Assembly (NCBI GenBank): GCA_005877855.1
Contig: VBOF01000069.1
Coordinates: 1 to 14,240, forward strand
DNA length: 14,240 nt
Direction: 5' to 3'
Source: Nitrospirota bacterium
GTDB taxonomy: Bacteria > Nitrospirota > Nitrospiria > Nitrospirales > NS-4
Shown here one piece after another: positions 7,048-13,289 of the stretch (positions within the stretch are counted from its first letter, which is position 1; the number at the start of each line of letters is the position of its first letter). Both the position numbers and the translations under genes were made by a program. Below the pieces are notes generated by a model that was not told where the DNA came from, did no database searches, and saw nothing but the letters and a program-made list of their open reading frames with translations.

Positions 7048-7617
7048 GTGCGGCATGTGCCCAACGCGATCACCGTCAGCCGCATTCTATTGATTCCTGT
7101 CTTTGTCCTCGTCTTCCTGGAGCCGACGCCCAATCGCGCGGTGGCCGCGGCAGCGGTTTTCGGCTTGGCGGCCTTGACCGACGCCGTGGACGGCTACATC
7201 GCCCGGCGCTGGGGCCAGATCACCAGACTGGGAAAGCTGCTGGACCCGATCGCCGACAAGCTCTTGGTCCTGACGGCCCTCTTCCTCCTCGTGGACCAGG
7301 ATCTGGTGGAGGCGTGGATCGCCATCGTGCTGGCCGGGCGGGAATTGGCCGTCACCGGCCTGCGGGGCGTCGCTGCCCGCGAGGGGATCGTCCTGGCCGC
7401 CGAAACGACCGGGAAGCTCAAGATGGCGGCCCAAGTCGTGGCTATTCTATTGTTAATCCTTGACGAGGCCGTACCCAGCACCCTGAACTTGTACTCCTGG
7501 GGCATAGCCATTCTCTGGGTATCCCTGGTGCTCTCACTGGTTTCCGCCGCCCAGTACGTCCGGCAGTTTGTCACTGCCGTGCTCCCGCGTAACGGCGCGC
7601 ATGCCCGCTCCTCCTGA
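7048..7617 (+). CDS. pgsA: CDP-diacylglycerol-glycerol-3-phosphate 3-phosphatidyltransferase
   Basis: A membrane CDP-alcohol phosphotransferase that makes phosphatidylglycerol phosphate. The family signature D-x2-DG-x2-AR-x8-G-x3-D-x3-D is complete, with Asp45, Asp48, Asp66 and Asp70 when numbered from GTG 7048. Hydrophobic segments alternate throughout, as expected for a six-helix protein, and the beginning HVPNAITVSRILLIPVFV is typical of PgsA. GTG 7048 has AGGTGG (7033-7038) nine bases upstream and gives the usual length (189 residues). The frame is open back through kdsA. Just after kdsA, GGGAGG (6961-6966) precedes an in-frame ATC at 6973, a possible non-standard or mutated start that would add 25 residues. 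GTG 7057 is another option. It overlaps plsY by one base. Confidence 0.92.
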   Translation: MRHVPNAITVSRILLIPVFVLVFLEPTPNRAVAAAAVFGLAALTDAVDGYIARRWGQITRLGKLLDPIADKLLVLTALFLLVDQDLVEAWIAIVLAGRELAVTGLRGVAAREGIVLAAETTGKLKMAAQVVAILLLILDEAVPSTLNLYSWGIAILWVSLVLSLVSAAQYVRQFVTAVLPRNGAHARSS

Positions 7618-8216
7618 TGGACACGGCCCTCGCCTCGTCGCTCGCGATCGGCTATCTCTTCGGCGCCATTCCCGTCGGCATCTTCGCAGGACGCGCATTG
7701 GGGGGGATCGACCCCCGCGACGCTGGCAGCCACAACATCGGATTCACCAACGTCCTCAGAGTGGCGGGCAACGCCGCTGGGATCGTCACGCTGATCGGCG
7801 ACATGGGGAAGGGGGCCCTGGCGGTGCTGGTCGCCCGGCATCTTCTCGGAGCTGCAGGCAGTGAATGGGAACTGGCCGCCGGCGGTGCGGCCATCCTGGG
7901 ACACATATTCCCCGTGTTCCTGCGATTCAAAGGAGGCAAAGGCGTGGCGACCGCCCTGGGGGTGCTCTTGGCCGTCGACTGGATCGTAGGGGCCAGCTTG
8001 CTAGCGGTGTGGCTTACCAGTGCCGCGCTCTGGCGGACCTCGTCGTTGGCGGCCTTGCTCGCCTTCGGGAGCCTTCCGCTGTGGGTCTGGCTTTTCCATC
8101 CCACCGCTTCCATGGCGCTGTTTGCCATCGCCACGACAGGCTTGATTGCCTATCGCCATCGTGACAATATCAGTCGCCTGGTGGCTGGCACTGAAGCTCA
8201 AATAGGGGAGCGGTGA
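7617..8216 (+). CDS. plsY: Acyl-phosphate:glycerol-3-phosphate acyltransferase
   Basis: A 199-residue inner-membrane enzyme that moves the acyl chain from acyl phosphate to glycerol 3-phosphate, the first step of phospholipid synthesis with PlsX. The three PlsY motifs are present: GSHNIGFTNVLR, GHIFPVFLRFKGGKGVAT and YRHRDNISRL. Hydrophobic stretches match the multi-helix family topology. The motif-1 sequence has SHN where SGN or SRN is usual. ATG 7617 shares its A with the pgsA stop (TGATG). It is the last gene of the plus-strand run. No hairpin-plus-T terminator follows directly; the nearest strong one lies about 650 bases on, beyond the repeat-bounded island. Confidence 0.95.
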   Translation: MDTALASSLAIGYLFGAIPVGIFAGRALGGIDPRDAGSHNIGFTNVLRVAGNAAGIVTLIGDMGKGALAVLVARHLLGAAGSEWELAAGGAAILGHIFPVFLRFKGGKGVATALGVLLAVDWIVGASLLAVWLTSAALWRTSSLAALLAFGSLPLWVWLFHPTASMALFAIATTGLIAYRHRDNISRLVAGTEAQIGER

Positions 8217-8280
8217 TCGGTGCTCTTTTGCAGGTTCAGGATGAGGTTTTCAGGGCCGGATGAGGAAAGGTTGGCGGGAC

Positions 8281-8532
8281 TCAAAAGTTGACATAATCGC
8301 GCTTATCCGACACAAACGTTACCCGTAGGTTGTTCGGGTGAAGCCACACCCAGGAGTACCGCTTCCGCACCGACTCGAGAAACCGTCGCCAGAAGTGCAC
8401 CGTGCACGCATACGACACGATCGCCCCCTGCTTAGTATACACGGGTTGGTAGAGTACAAAATAGCCCACTGCAGGACGTCCACAGCGATCACAACACCAC
8501 ACCAACGCGCCCGAGCTTCGCACGCCCAGCAC
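8281..8532 (-). CDS. Hypothetical small Cys-rich (zinc-ribbon-like) protein
   Basis: A short frame of about 83 residues that I do not recognise. From GTG 8532 it reads VWCCDRCGRPAVGYF, an aromatic stretch (LYQPVYTKQG), SYACTVHFWRRF, then KRYSWVWLHPNN and a tail ending DKRDYVNF. The CxxC plus a later Cys-x3-His suggest a single zinc site. The frame is open further upstream to 8799, but that part looks random, so the start is placed at a GTG with TGAGG a few bases before it. The last nine or so codons are encoded by the left 18-bp repeat, and the stop lies outside it. If the repeat bounds a mobile unit, the reading frame crosses the insertion boundary. A chance frame remains possible. Confidence 0.4.
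   Translation of the reverse strand: MLGVRSSGALVWCCDRCGRPAVGYFVLYQPVYTKQGAIVSYACTVHFWRRFLESVRKRYSWVWLHPNNLRVTFVSDKRDYVNF
8294..8311 (+). repeat. 18-bp direct repeat, left copy (dif-like core)
   Basis: TAATCGCGCTTATCCGAC occurs here and again, perfectly, at 8984-9001 in the same orientation, and nowhere else in the window on either strand. With its left flank it reads ATAA-TCGCGC-TTAT, the arm-spacer-arm shape of XerCD/dif crossover sites (11-base arms, six-base spacer). The arm at 8286-8296 matches the E. coli XerC arm at 7 of 11 positions; the right arm matches less well. Confidence 0.7.
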
Positions 8533-8865
8533 GCGCGCCTCACGTTCGGGGACGGGGATGCCGACCACGCCACGAGCGGGAACATCTCGCCCTCCCCCTG
8601 GCAAGGGAGTGCCAGAGCTCCTCTCCGGATCAGGTCTACGATCGACGCTCACCACCTCACGACGCCTTTCGTTATACCCCACTGGCACCCCTTGCAGAGG
8701 GTTGCGGGCGATCCTGCGGTGAGAAAGATCACCCGCCCCCCGGTGGTTGGTAAGGGGGGTCGGGTGTGTTAGCCCTCTCCCCTCGACGCCCCTGCCCAAC
8801 GACCTGTCGTAACCGGCTCACATTCCAACTTCCGACGACTTACTTGTAGAGGGTTCAGGTAAAGA

Positions 8866-8923
8866 AAGAGGGGCAGGGCGGGCGATCCTCCACGCGGAGA
8901 CTTCGCCCAACCCTGCCCCTCTT
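8866..8923. terminator. Large bidirectional hairpin
   Basis: AAGAGGGGCAGGG (8866-8878) pairs perfectly with 8911-8923. A second stem (GGGCG 8880-8884 with CGCCC 8904-8908) continues it, and an inner CTCC/GGAG stem closes around ACGC. On the plus strand it is followed by GTTT; on the minus strand it is followed by TCTTT. It therefore looks like a two-way intrinsic terminator between plus-strand plsY and the island, or the folded end of a mobile unit. Confidence 0.5.
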
Positions 8924-8983
8924 GTTTCGCCCACTTGCAACCTCCACCCTGCCACTGATATCCTAACTCCTGACAGTTACCGC

Positions 8984-9001
8984 TAATCGCGCTTATCCGA
9001 C
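8984..9001 (+). repeat. 18-bp direct repeat, right copy (dif-like core)
   Basis: A perfect copy of TAATCGCGCTTATCCGAC at 8294-8311. The left flank differs (CCGC in place of GACA), so only the spacer, the right arm and the last three bases of the left arm are conserved, as in many Xer-used sites. It ends three bases before the ATG of the following gene, leaving that gene without a Shine-Dalgarno of its own. Confidence 0.7.
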
Positions 9002-9004
9002 GCT

Positions 9005-9589
9005 ATGAACCTCTTTCAATCCACCAGCCGCGCCCTCTCGATCAGCCTGGACGGGCTCAAAGAAGGCGTCATGAACGTTGCCGAGCGGGTCGCCCGCCGG
9101 GTCCAACTGGCCAAGCTCCAGTTTCAAGCCGACGATGCCGAGGCTCGGCTCCGCCATGCCTACGAGTCTCTGGGCCAACGCTTGTACGCCACTCACACCA
9201 CCCAAGCGCCTGAGACCCCGACGGGCCTCGATGAGGCGCTCCCCATGTGTGAAAGCATTCGAGCCGAGCAACGCACGCTGCAAGCCATACGGGACCAGCT
9301 GGCCTCCCACTCCGAGGAAGGCCTCACCGTCCCCTTGATCCGCCTCCACGAAGACCTCCAAGCCGGGGGCGGCACGGTCGAGCACATCACGATCGCTCCG
9401 GGCCTCGGGGCCGATGGCCGGCGGCTCGCCGAGTTATCCCTGCCGGACAGTGTAGGGATCGTCCTGGTCCGGCGCGGCGATTCAGTGCTGTTCCCGCACG
9501 CCGAGGTGGTCCTGAGGGCTGGCGACCAGGTCACCCTCATCGGCCGCCGCTCCGCCATGCCCGCTGCGCTCCAGTCCCTTCGCGCCTAA
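9005..9589 (+). CDS. Protein with coiled-coil-like N-terminus and C-terminal RCK_C (TrkA-C) domain
   Basis: A soluble protein of 194 residues. Residues about 125-190 (VEHITIAPGLGADGRRLAEL, GIVLVRRGDSVLFPHAEVVLRAGDQVTLIG) fit the RCK_C/TrkA-C ligand-binding domain found in regulators of K+ channels and other transporters. The first 110 residues are charged, with LAKLQFQADDAEARLRHAYESLGQ suggesting a helical or coiled-coil region, and there is no NAD-binding RCK_N domain or membrane segment. It may be a stand-alone ligand sensor; the partner is unknown. ATG 9005 lies three bases after the right 18-bp repeat and has no Shine-Dalgarno. The in-frame ATG 9071 is preceded by AGAAGG and could be the true start (172 residues). 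A palindrome follows the stop. Confidence 0.75.
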   Translation: MNLFQSTSRALSISLDGLKEGVMNVAERVARRVQLAKLQFQADDAEARLRHAYESLGQRLYATHTTQAPETPTGLDEALPMCESIRAEQRTLQAIRDQLASHSEEGLTVPLIRLHEDLQAGGGTVEHITIAPGLGADGRRLAELSLPDSVGIVLVRRGDSVLFPHAEVVLRAGDQVTLIGRRSAMPAALQSLRA

Positions 9590-9590
9590 A

Positions 9591-9604
9591 TCGTCGGCCG
9601 ACGA
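9591..9604. repeat. 14-bp perfect palindrome
   Basis: TCGTCGGCCGACGA is its own reverse complement and sits one base after the stop of the RCK_C gene, just upstream of the predicted htrA promoter. It could be a dimeric regulator site for htrA or a short hairpin, but palindromes of this size are not rare in GC-rich DNA. Confidence 0.3.
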
Positions 9605-9614
9605 CGCTCAGGCG

Positions 9615-9644
9615 TTGTAATCGCTCGCGCCCATTTGCTAGGAT
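9615..9644 (+). promoter_or_regulatory. Possible promoter for htrA
   Basis: TTGTAA (9615-9620), an 18-base spacer and TAGGAT (9639-9644) form a moderate sigma70-like match in the gap before htrA. Transcription would start near 9651, giving a leader of about 70 bases. No match to an extracytoplasmic-stress sigma consensus was evident. Confidence 0.35.
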
Positions 9645-9694
9645 AAGAGCATCGACGCCCGCCCGATGGACGGCGGCGCGTCGAACCGTGAAAC

Positions 9695-9713
9695 CTCCTT
9701 CAACCGTGAGGAG
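9695..9713 (+). promoter_or_regulatory. htrA: Hairpin that masks the htrA Shine-Dalgarno
   Basis: The Shine-Dalgarno GAGGAG (9708-9713) can pair over its full length with CTCCTT (9695-9700), with one G-U pair and a seven-base loop. The stem ends six bases before the ATG. Such a short, complete sequestration of the ribosome site resembles simple RNA thermometers, but the folding has not been calculated. Confidence 0.35.
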
Positions 9714-9719
9714 CACCAC

Positions 9720-11117
9720 ATGACGTTTCGAGACCGTGCCGCGGCCTCTCAGGTTCTCGGCGTTGTCCTCATCCTCGGATTCCTGGCAGTCGAGCCGTTT
9801 TCTGGCGGGACCTTCGCCGAGGAGCTGAACGGCGTCCGTCTGCTTGAAGAAATGCAGAACGTCTTCATCAACCTGGCTGACCGTGTCAAACCAGCCGTGG
9901 TCAACATCAGCCCGGTGTCCGTTTCCGTCAAATCGGGCGAAAGCCTGCGGGAACGCGGCCCGAACACCCCGGGGACCGGTTCGGGAGTCATCGTGGACAA
10001 GGACGGCACGGTGGTGACCAACAACCACGTCGTCGCCGACGCCAAGGAAGTCGAGGTGCGGCTCTCCGACAAGAGCAAGTACGTCGGTCAGGTGATCGGC
10101 CGCGATCCAGACACCGACCTGGCCGTCGTGAAGATCACGGCCGATCGTGAACTCCCCACGGTGCCGTTCGGCGACTCGTCGAAGGTCCGCGTCGGCCAGT
10201 GGGCCATGGCCGTCGGCAATCCATTCTCCCTGGATCGCACCGTGACCGTGGGGGTGGTCAGCGGCCTTGAGCGTGACGCCGTCAGGCTGTCCCGCTACGA
10301 GGCGTTCATCCAAACCGACGCCTCGATCAATCCCGGCAACAGCGGAGGCCCGCTATTCAACATCAAAGGCGAGGTGATCGGCATCAACACCGCCATCATC
10401 AACTACGCCCAAGGCATCGGCTTCGCCATCCCCTCCAATATGGTGCAGCAGGTCGTGAACCAACTGCGTTCCAAGGGGAAAGTCGTACGCGGCTGGTTGG
10501 GCATCGGCATCCAGGAAGTGACCCCGGAGCTGGCCGCCAAGTTCGGCATCAAGGAATCCGACGGCATCCTGGTGAACGACGTCTTCGAGAACGAGCCGGC
10601 CGCGCGCGCCGGTCTGAAGCCGGGCGACATCATCGCGAAGGTGAACGGGCGCCGCGTGGAGAGCCCCTCCGCCTTGTCCCGTAGCGTGGCCGGCCTGGCC
10701 CCCGGCACCAAGGTGGAACTGGAGATCATCCGGAACGGCGAACGCCGCTCCCTGCCCGTCGACTTGGGCGAGCGCAAGGAAGAAACCGTCGTCGCGTCGG
10801 TCCCCGCCTCGCCCCCGCCACAGCCGGAGGTCAAGCTCGGGCTCAACGTGCAAGACCTCACGCCAGAGCTCGCCGACAAGTTCAAGATCAAGGACCAGAA
10901 AGGCGTGCTGGTGAGCAAGGTGGACGCGGGCAGTGTGGCCCAGGAGCAGGGCCTGCGAGAAGGAGACCTTATCAAGGAGGTCAACCGTCAGACCGTCACG
11001 ACGGCGGAGGAATTCAAAACGGCGGTGGCCCAGACGAAAAAGGGCGACTCGGTCCTCCTGCGCGTGGTGCGAGAGAACCGCGCATTCTATTCAGTCCTGA
11101 GCCCGAAAGAGAAATAA
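9720..11117 (+). CDS. htrA: Periplasmic HtrA/DegQ-family serine protease with two PDZ domains
   Basis: A 465-residue protease/chaperone that degrades misfolded envelope proteins. It starts with a signal peptide (basic RDR, hydrophobic VLGVVLILGFLAV, likely cut after TFA). The trypsin-like domain has the triad His103 (TNNHVV), Asp133 (DPDTDLAVVK) and Ser208 (NPGNSGGPLF). Two PDZ domains follow (starting near RGWLGIGIQEVT and VKLGLNVQDLT), joined by a short Pro-rich linker, which is the DegP/DegQ layout. ATG 9720 has GAGGAG six bases upstream and gives a proper signal peptide; the frame is open to 9666 but that extension lacks a leader. The Shine-Dalgarno can be masked by a hairpin, suggesting stress-linked control. 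It converges on the EF-G-like gene with 14 bases between stops. Confidence 0.96.
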   Translation: MTFRDRAAASQVLGVVLILGFLAVEPFSGGTFAEELNGVRLLEEMQNVFINLADRVKPAVVNISPVSVSVKSGESLRERGPNTPGTGSGVIVDKDGTVVTNNHVVADAKEVEVRLSDKSKYVGQVIGRDPDTDLAVVKITADRELPTVPFGDSSKVRVGQWAMAVGNPFSLDRTVTVGVVSGLERDAVRLSRYEAFIQTDASINPGNSGGPLFNIKGEVIGINTAIINYAQGIGFAIPSNMVQQVVNQLRSKGKVVRGWLGIGIQEVTPELAAKFGIKESDGILVNDVFENEPAARAGLKPGDIIAKVNGRRVESPSALSRSVAGLAPGTKVELEIIRNGERRSLPVDLGERKEETVVASVPASPPPQPEVKLGLNVQDLTPELADKFKIKDQKGVLVSKVDAGSVAQEQGLREGDLIKEVNRQTVTTAEEFKTAVAQTKKGDSVLLRVVRENRAFYSVLSPKEK

Positions 11118-11131
11118 CCTGAACGGCGGCC

Positions 11132-13192
11132 TCACTGGACGGCTCCCGCTTTCGCCGCCTTCTGCTCCTCGAGAATCCGCGCCGCCTGCTCGCGGGGCAC
11201 TTCCTCGTACGTCAAGAAATCCATAGAATAGGTCGCGCGCCCGCCCGTCAGGGAGTTCAAGGTCGAGGAATATTTCAGCATCTCGGCCAGCGGGACCGCG
11301 GCCTTGATGATGGTGCCGTGGGCCTTCGGCACGGTATCCTGGATCCGGCCTCGGCGGCTGTTCAGGTCCCCGATCACCGCCCCCATGAATTCATCCGGCG
11401 TGCTGACCTCCACCGTCATGATCGGCTCCAAGAGAACCGGCGACGCCTGCTCCATGGCCTTCTTCAATCCCATGGACGCCGCGATCTTGAAGGCCATCTC
11501 GGACGAATCCACGTCGTGGTATGATCCATCGTAGAGAGTGACGCGGAGGTCGACCACGGGAAAGCCTCCGAGGATGCCTTCGTGCATCGCCTCGACGACT
11601 CCCTTTTCGACCGCGGGGATGAAGTTCCGGGGGATGGCCCCGCCGACGATCTCATCCACGAACTGAAACCCGGCGCCGCGCTTGAGCGGTTCGAGCTTCA
11701 GCCAGGTGTCGCCATACTGGCCGTGCCCTCCGGTCTGTTTTTTGTACTTCCCTTGCGCGGAGGCGGCCTTCCGAATGGTCTCCTTGTACGGCACCTTCGG
11801 GGTATGGACGTTCACCTCAATGCCGTATTTGCGTTTCAGTTTCTCGAACGCGACATCCCCATGCAGCTGCCCCATGGCGCTGAGGATCATCTCATGCGTT
11901 TCGGTGTTGCGGACGAACTCGAGGGAGGGGTCCTCCTCGACGAGCTTGTGGAGCCCGAGGCTCACCTTTTCAACGTCCGCCTTGGATTTGGGTTCAAGGG
12001 CGAACGACAGGAGCGGCCGCGGCAACGGGGGCTTGGGAATCAGGAGCGGGGCATTGTCGCTGGTGAGCGTGTCGCCAGTCTGGGTGTCCTTGAGCTTGGC
12101 GATCGCCACGATGTCGCCGGCCACCGACTTCTCGATGGAAGTGTATTTCTTGCCCACCCCGTGAAAGAGCCGCCCCCCCTTCTCCCTCACATTGCGCGTG
12201 GCATTGAGAAAGCCAGTATCCGGCGCCAGCGCCCCAGCATACACCCGCAGGTAATTGAGCCGGCCCATGAACGGGTCGATGATCGTTTTGAAGACGTACG
12301 CCGCAAACGCTGCCGTGGGATCTGGGGAAAGCTGGATCGAGCCGGAACCGCCCAGCTTGGAGGCCTGCACGGGATGGGCCGCGGCGCGTTCCACCGGTGA
12401 AGGCAGGAGCGCCACGAGGGCGTTGAGCGCCTCCACCGTGCCGATGTTTTTTCCGGCGGACCCGCAGAGGACCGGGAACAAACTGCGGGTGGTGACCCCG
12501 CTCTTCAACCCTTGCAGGATTTCTTGAGCCGTCAGCATCCCGTCGCCCAGATACTTTTCGAGCAACTGATCATCGGCCTCCGCAGCCCCCTCCATCAGTT
12601 TCTTGCGGGCCCCCTCGACCTGCCCGCCCAAGGCCGCCGGCACCTCGGCCTTCTGCCGTCTCCCGCTTGCATCAGCCCCATACCGATAGGCCTCTCCGCT
12701 CAGGAGGTCCACCACCCCTTCCAGAGAGGTTTGCTGTCCGATCGGCAGGCTGAGCGGGACCGTCTTGATCTCCAGCGCCTTCTCGAGTTCCTCGACGAGC
12801 GTCGCCCAGGCAGTCCCTTCCCGGTCAAGCCCACTGATGAAGAACAGGCCCGGCAGAGACCGCTCGGCCGCGTACTCCCATAATTTCTCCAGCTCGGTCT
12901 TGACCCCCGCGCTGGCGTTGAAGACCCAGAGCACGGCGTCCGCCACATGCGTCGCCTGTTTCGCTTCGGCTTGAAAGCTCGGCGCGCCCGGATTGTCCAG
13001 CAGATTGAGCGCGGCGTCGTTCCAGGGAATCTGGCAGAGGCTCGTCTGGATGGAGATCTTGCGGTGGTGCTCCTCCGGCTCGTAGTCCATGGCCGTCGTG
13101 CCGGCCGCGACGGACCCCATCTGCGGAACCGCCCCGCCTTCATAAATGAAGCCTCCAAGGAAAGCGTGGAGGCATTCTAGGAGGGGATGCAT
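11132..13192 (-). CDS. EF-G-like protein, N-terminus truncated and GTPase motifs degenerate
   Basis: Domains II-V of an elongation-factor-G paralogue (EF-G II/FusA2 type) are intact, for example PLPRPLLSFALEPKSKAD, GQLHGDVAFEKLKRKYG, QTGGHGQYGDTWLKLEP, GAIPRNFIPAVEKG and LNSLTGGRATYSMDF. The G domain is not. Homology begins at FIYEGGAVPQMGSV, just after where the P-loop (GHxGxGKT) should be, and no P-loop is encoded upstream. DTPGH is DNPGA (residues 66-70) and NKxD is SGLD (120-123). The longest frame starts at ATG 13192, but this lies inside the spacer of the likely promoter, so it cannot be the start for that transcript. In-frame options are ATT 13147, four bases after GGAGG, or ATG 13120. 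It may be a GTP-independent ribosome factor, a decaying gene, or an assembly error. Confidence 0.85.
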   Translation of the reverse strand: MHPLLECLHAFLGGFIYEGGAVPQMGSVAAGTTAMDYEPEEHHRKISIQTSLCQIPWNDAALNLLDNPGAPSFQAEAKQATHVADAVLWVFNASAGVKTELEKLWEYAAERSLPGLFFISGLDREGTAWATLVEELEKALEIKTVPLSLPIGQQTSLEGVVDLLSGEAYRYGADASGRRQKAEVPAALGGQVEGARKKLMEGAAEADDQLLEKYLGDGMLTAQEILQGLKSGVTTRSLFPVLCGSAGKNIGTVEALNALVALLPSPVERAAAHPVQASKLGGSGSIQLSPDPTAAFAAYVFKTIIDPFMGRLNYLRVYAGALAPDTGFLNATRNVREKGGRLFHGVGKKYTSIEKSVAGDIVAIAKLKDTQTGDTLTSDNAPLLIPKPPLPRPLLSFALEPKSKADVEKVSLGLHKLVEEDPSLEFVRNTETHEMILSAMGQLHGDVAFEKLKRKYGIEVNVHTPKVPYKETIRKAASAQGKYKKQTGGHGQYGDTWLKLEPLKRGAGFQFVDEIVGGAIPRNFIPAVEKGVVEAMHEGILGGFPVVDLRVTLYDGSYHDVDSSEMAFKIAASMGLKKAMEQASPVLLEPIMTVEVSTPDEFMGAVIGDLNSRRGRIQDTVPKAHGTIIKAAVPLAEMLKYSSTLNSLTGGRATYSMDFLTYEEVPREQAARILEEQKAAKAGAVQ

Positions 13193-13202
13193 GGAGTGTC
13201 AA
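13174..13202 (-). promoter_or_regulatory. Near-consensus sigma70 promoter for the EF-G-like gene
   Basis: On the minus strand TTGACA (13202-13197), a 17-base spacer and TAGAAT (13179-13174) match the housekeeping consensus with one change. The start should be near 13167. GGAGG follows at 13156-13152 and an ATG at 13143, eight bases on, but that ATG is out of frame with the EF-G-like protein. Confidence 0.65.
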
Positions 13203-13252
13203 CAGGGCAGCACTGGCCCATGCCGTGCGCACCCCGCCTCGCTCCGCAAGAT

Positions 13253-13280
13253 TGGGCCGCCAGCATACGCTGGCGGCCCA
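13253..13280 (-). terminator. Hairpin terminator after the SBBP-repeat gene
   Basis: TGGGCCGCCAGC (13253-13264) and its exact complement (13269-13280) form a 12-bp stem with a four-base loop, nine bases past the stop of the minus-strand SBBP gene. Only a weak T tract follows (AATCTTG), so it may need a factor or serve mainly to protect the 3' end. Confidence 0.6.
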
Positions 13281-13289
13281 GCCTCAGGG

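Larger units (their letters stand above)
8294..9001. mobile_element. Candidate repeat-bounded cassette of about 690 bp
   Basis: Two identical 18-bp direct repeats with a dif-like core enclose this segment, which lies between plsY and an RCK_C gene. It has no transposase or recombinase gene and no inverted terminal repeats, so it is not an ordinary insertion sequence. Its content is a small minus-strand Cys-rich ORF on the left. From 8533 to 9004 there is otherwise apparently non-coding DNA, with a CTGGCA/TGCCAG hairpin (8598-8615) and a large 58-bp hairpin (8866-8923). The arrangement would fit a cassette integrated by a tyrosine recombinase acting in trans. One excision would leave a single repeat. 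The boundaries and mobility are inferred from the repeats alone. Confidence 0.35.

Noticed and set aside
8319..8585. A second minus-strand frame in the island starting at an ATG
   Set aside because: It overlaps the Cys-rich frame in another phase, has low-complexity Ser/Arg/Gly content, and lacks the aromatic, ordered C-terminus of the chosen frame.
8338..8772. A 144-codon plus-strand frame in the island
   Set aside because: Composition is random-looking (many His, Arg, Pro), there is no Shine-Dalgarno, and it is antisense to the more protein-like Cys-rich frame.
8533..8799. N-terminal extension of the Cys-rich ORF
   Set aside because: Rich in Gly, Arg and Pro with no pattern; GTG 8532 with TGAGG upstream is a better start.
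8217..9004. tRNA genes or a CRISPR array in the island
   Set aside because: No cloverleaf with a conserved T-loop was found, and only two repeat copies 690 bp apart exist.
11125..11160. GGCGGC/GCCGCC inverted repeat after htrA as a terminator
   Set aside because: The loop is 24 bases, the stem only six, and no T run follows; it lies mostly inside the 3' end of the EF-G-like gene.
12700..13158. A minus-strand frame beginning near the EF-G-like Shine-Dalgarno
   Set aside because: Although its internal ATG 13143 is ideally spaced from GGAGG, the product is Arg/Ser/Pro-rich and is the +1 reading of the conserved EF-G-like protein.
13152..13173. GCCTCC...GGAGGC inverted repeat as a terminator upstream of the EF-G-like gene
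   Set aside because: It is followed by TTCATTT and looks like a terminator, but it lies just downstream of a near-consensus promoter and contains the Shine-Dalgarno, so a leader role is more likely.
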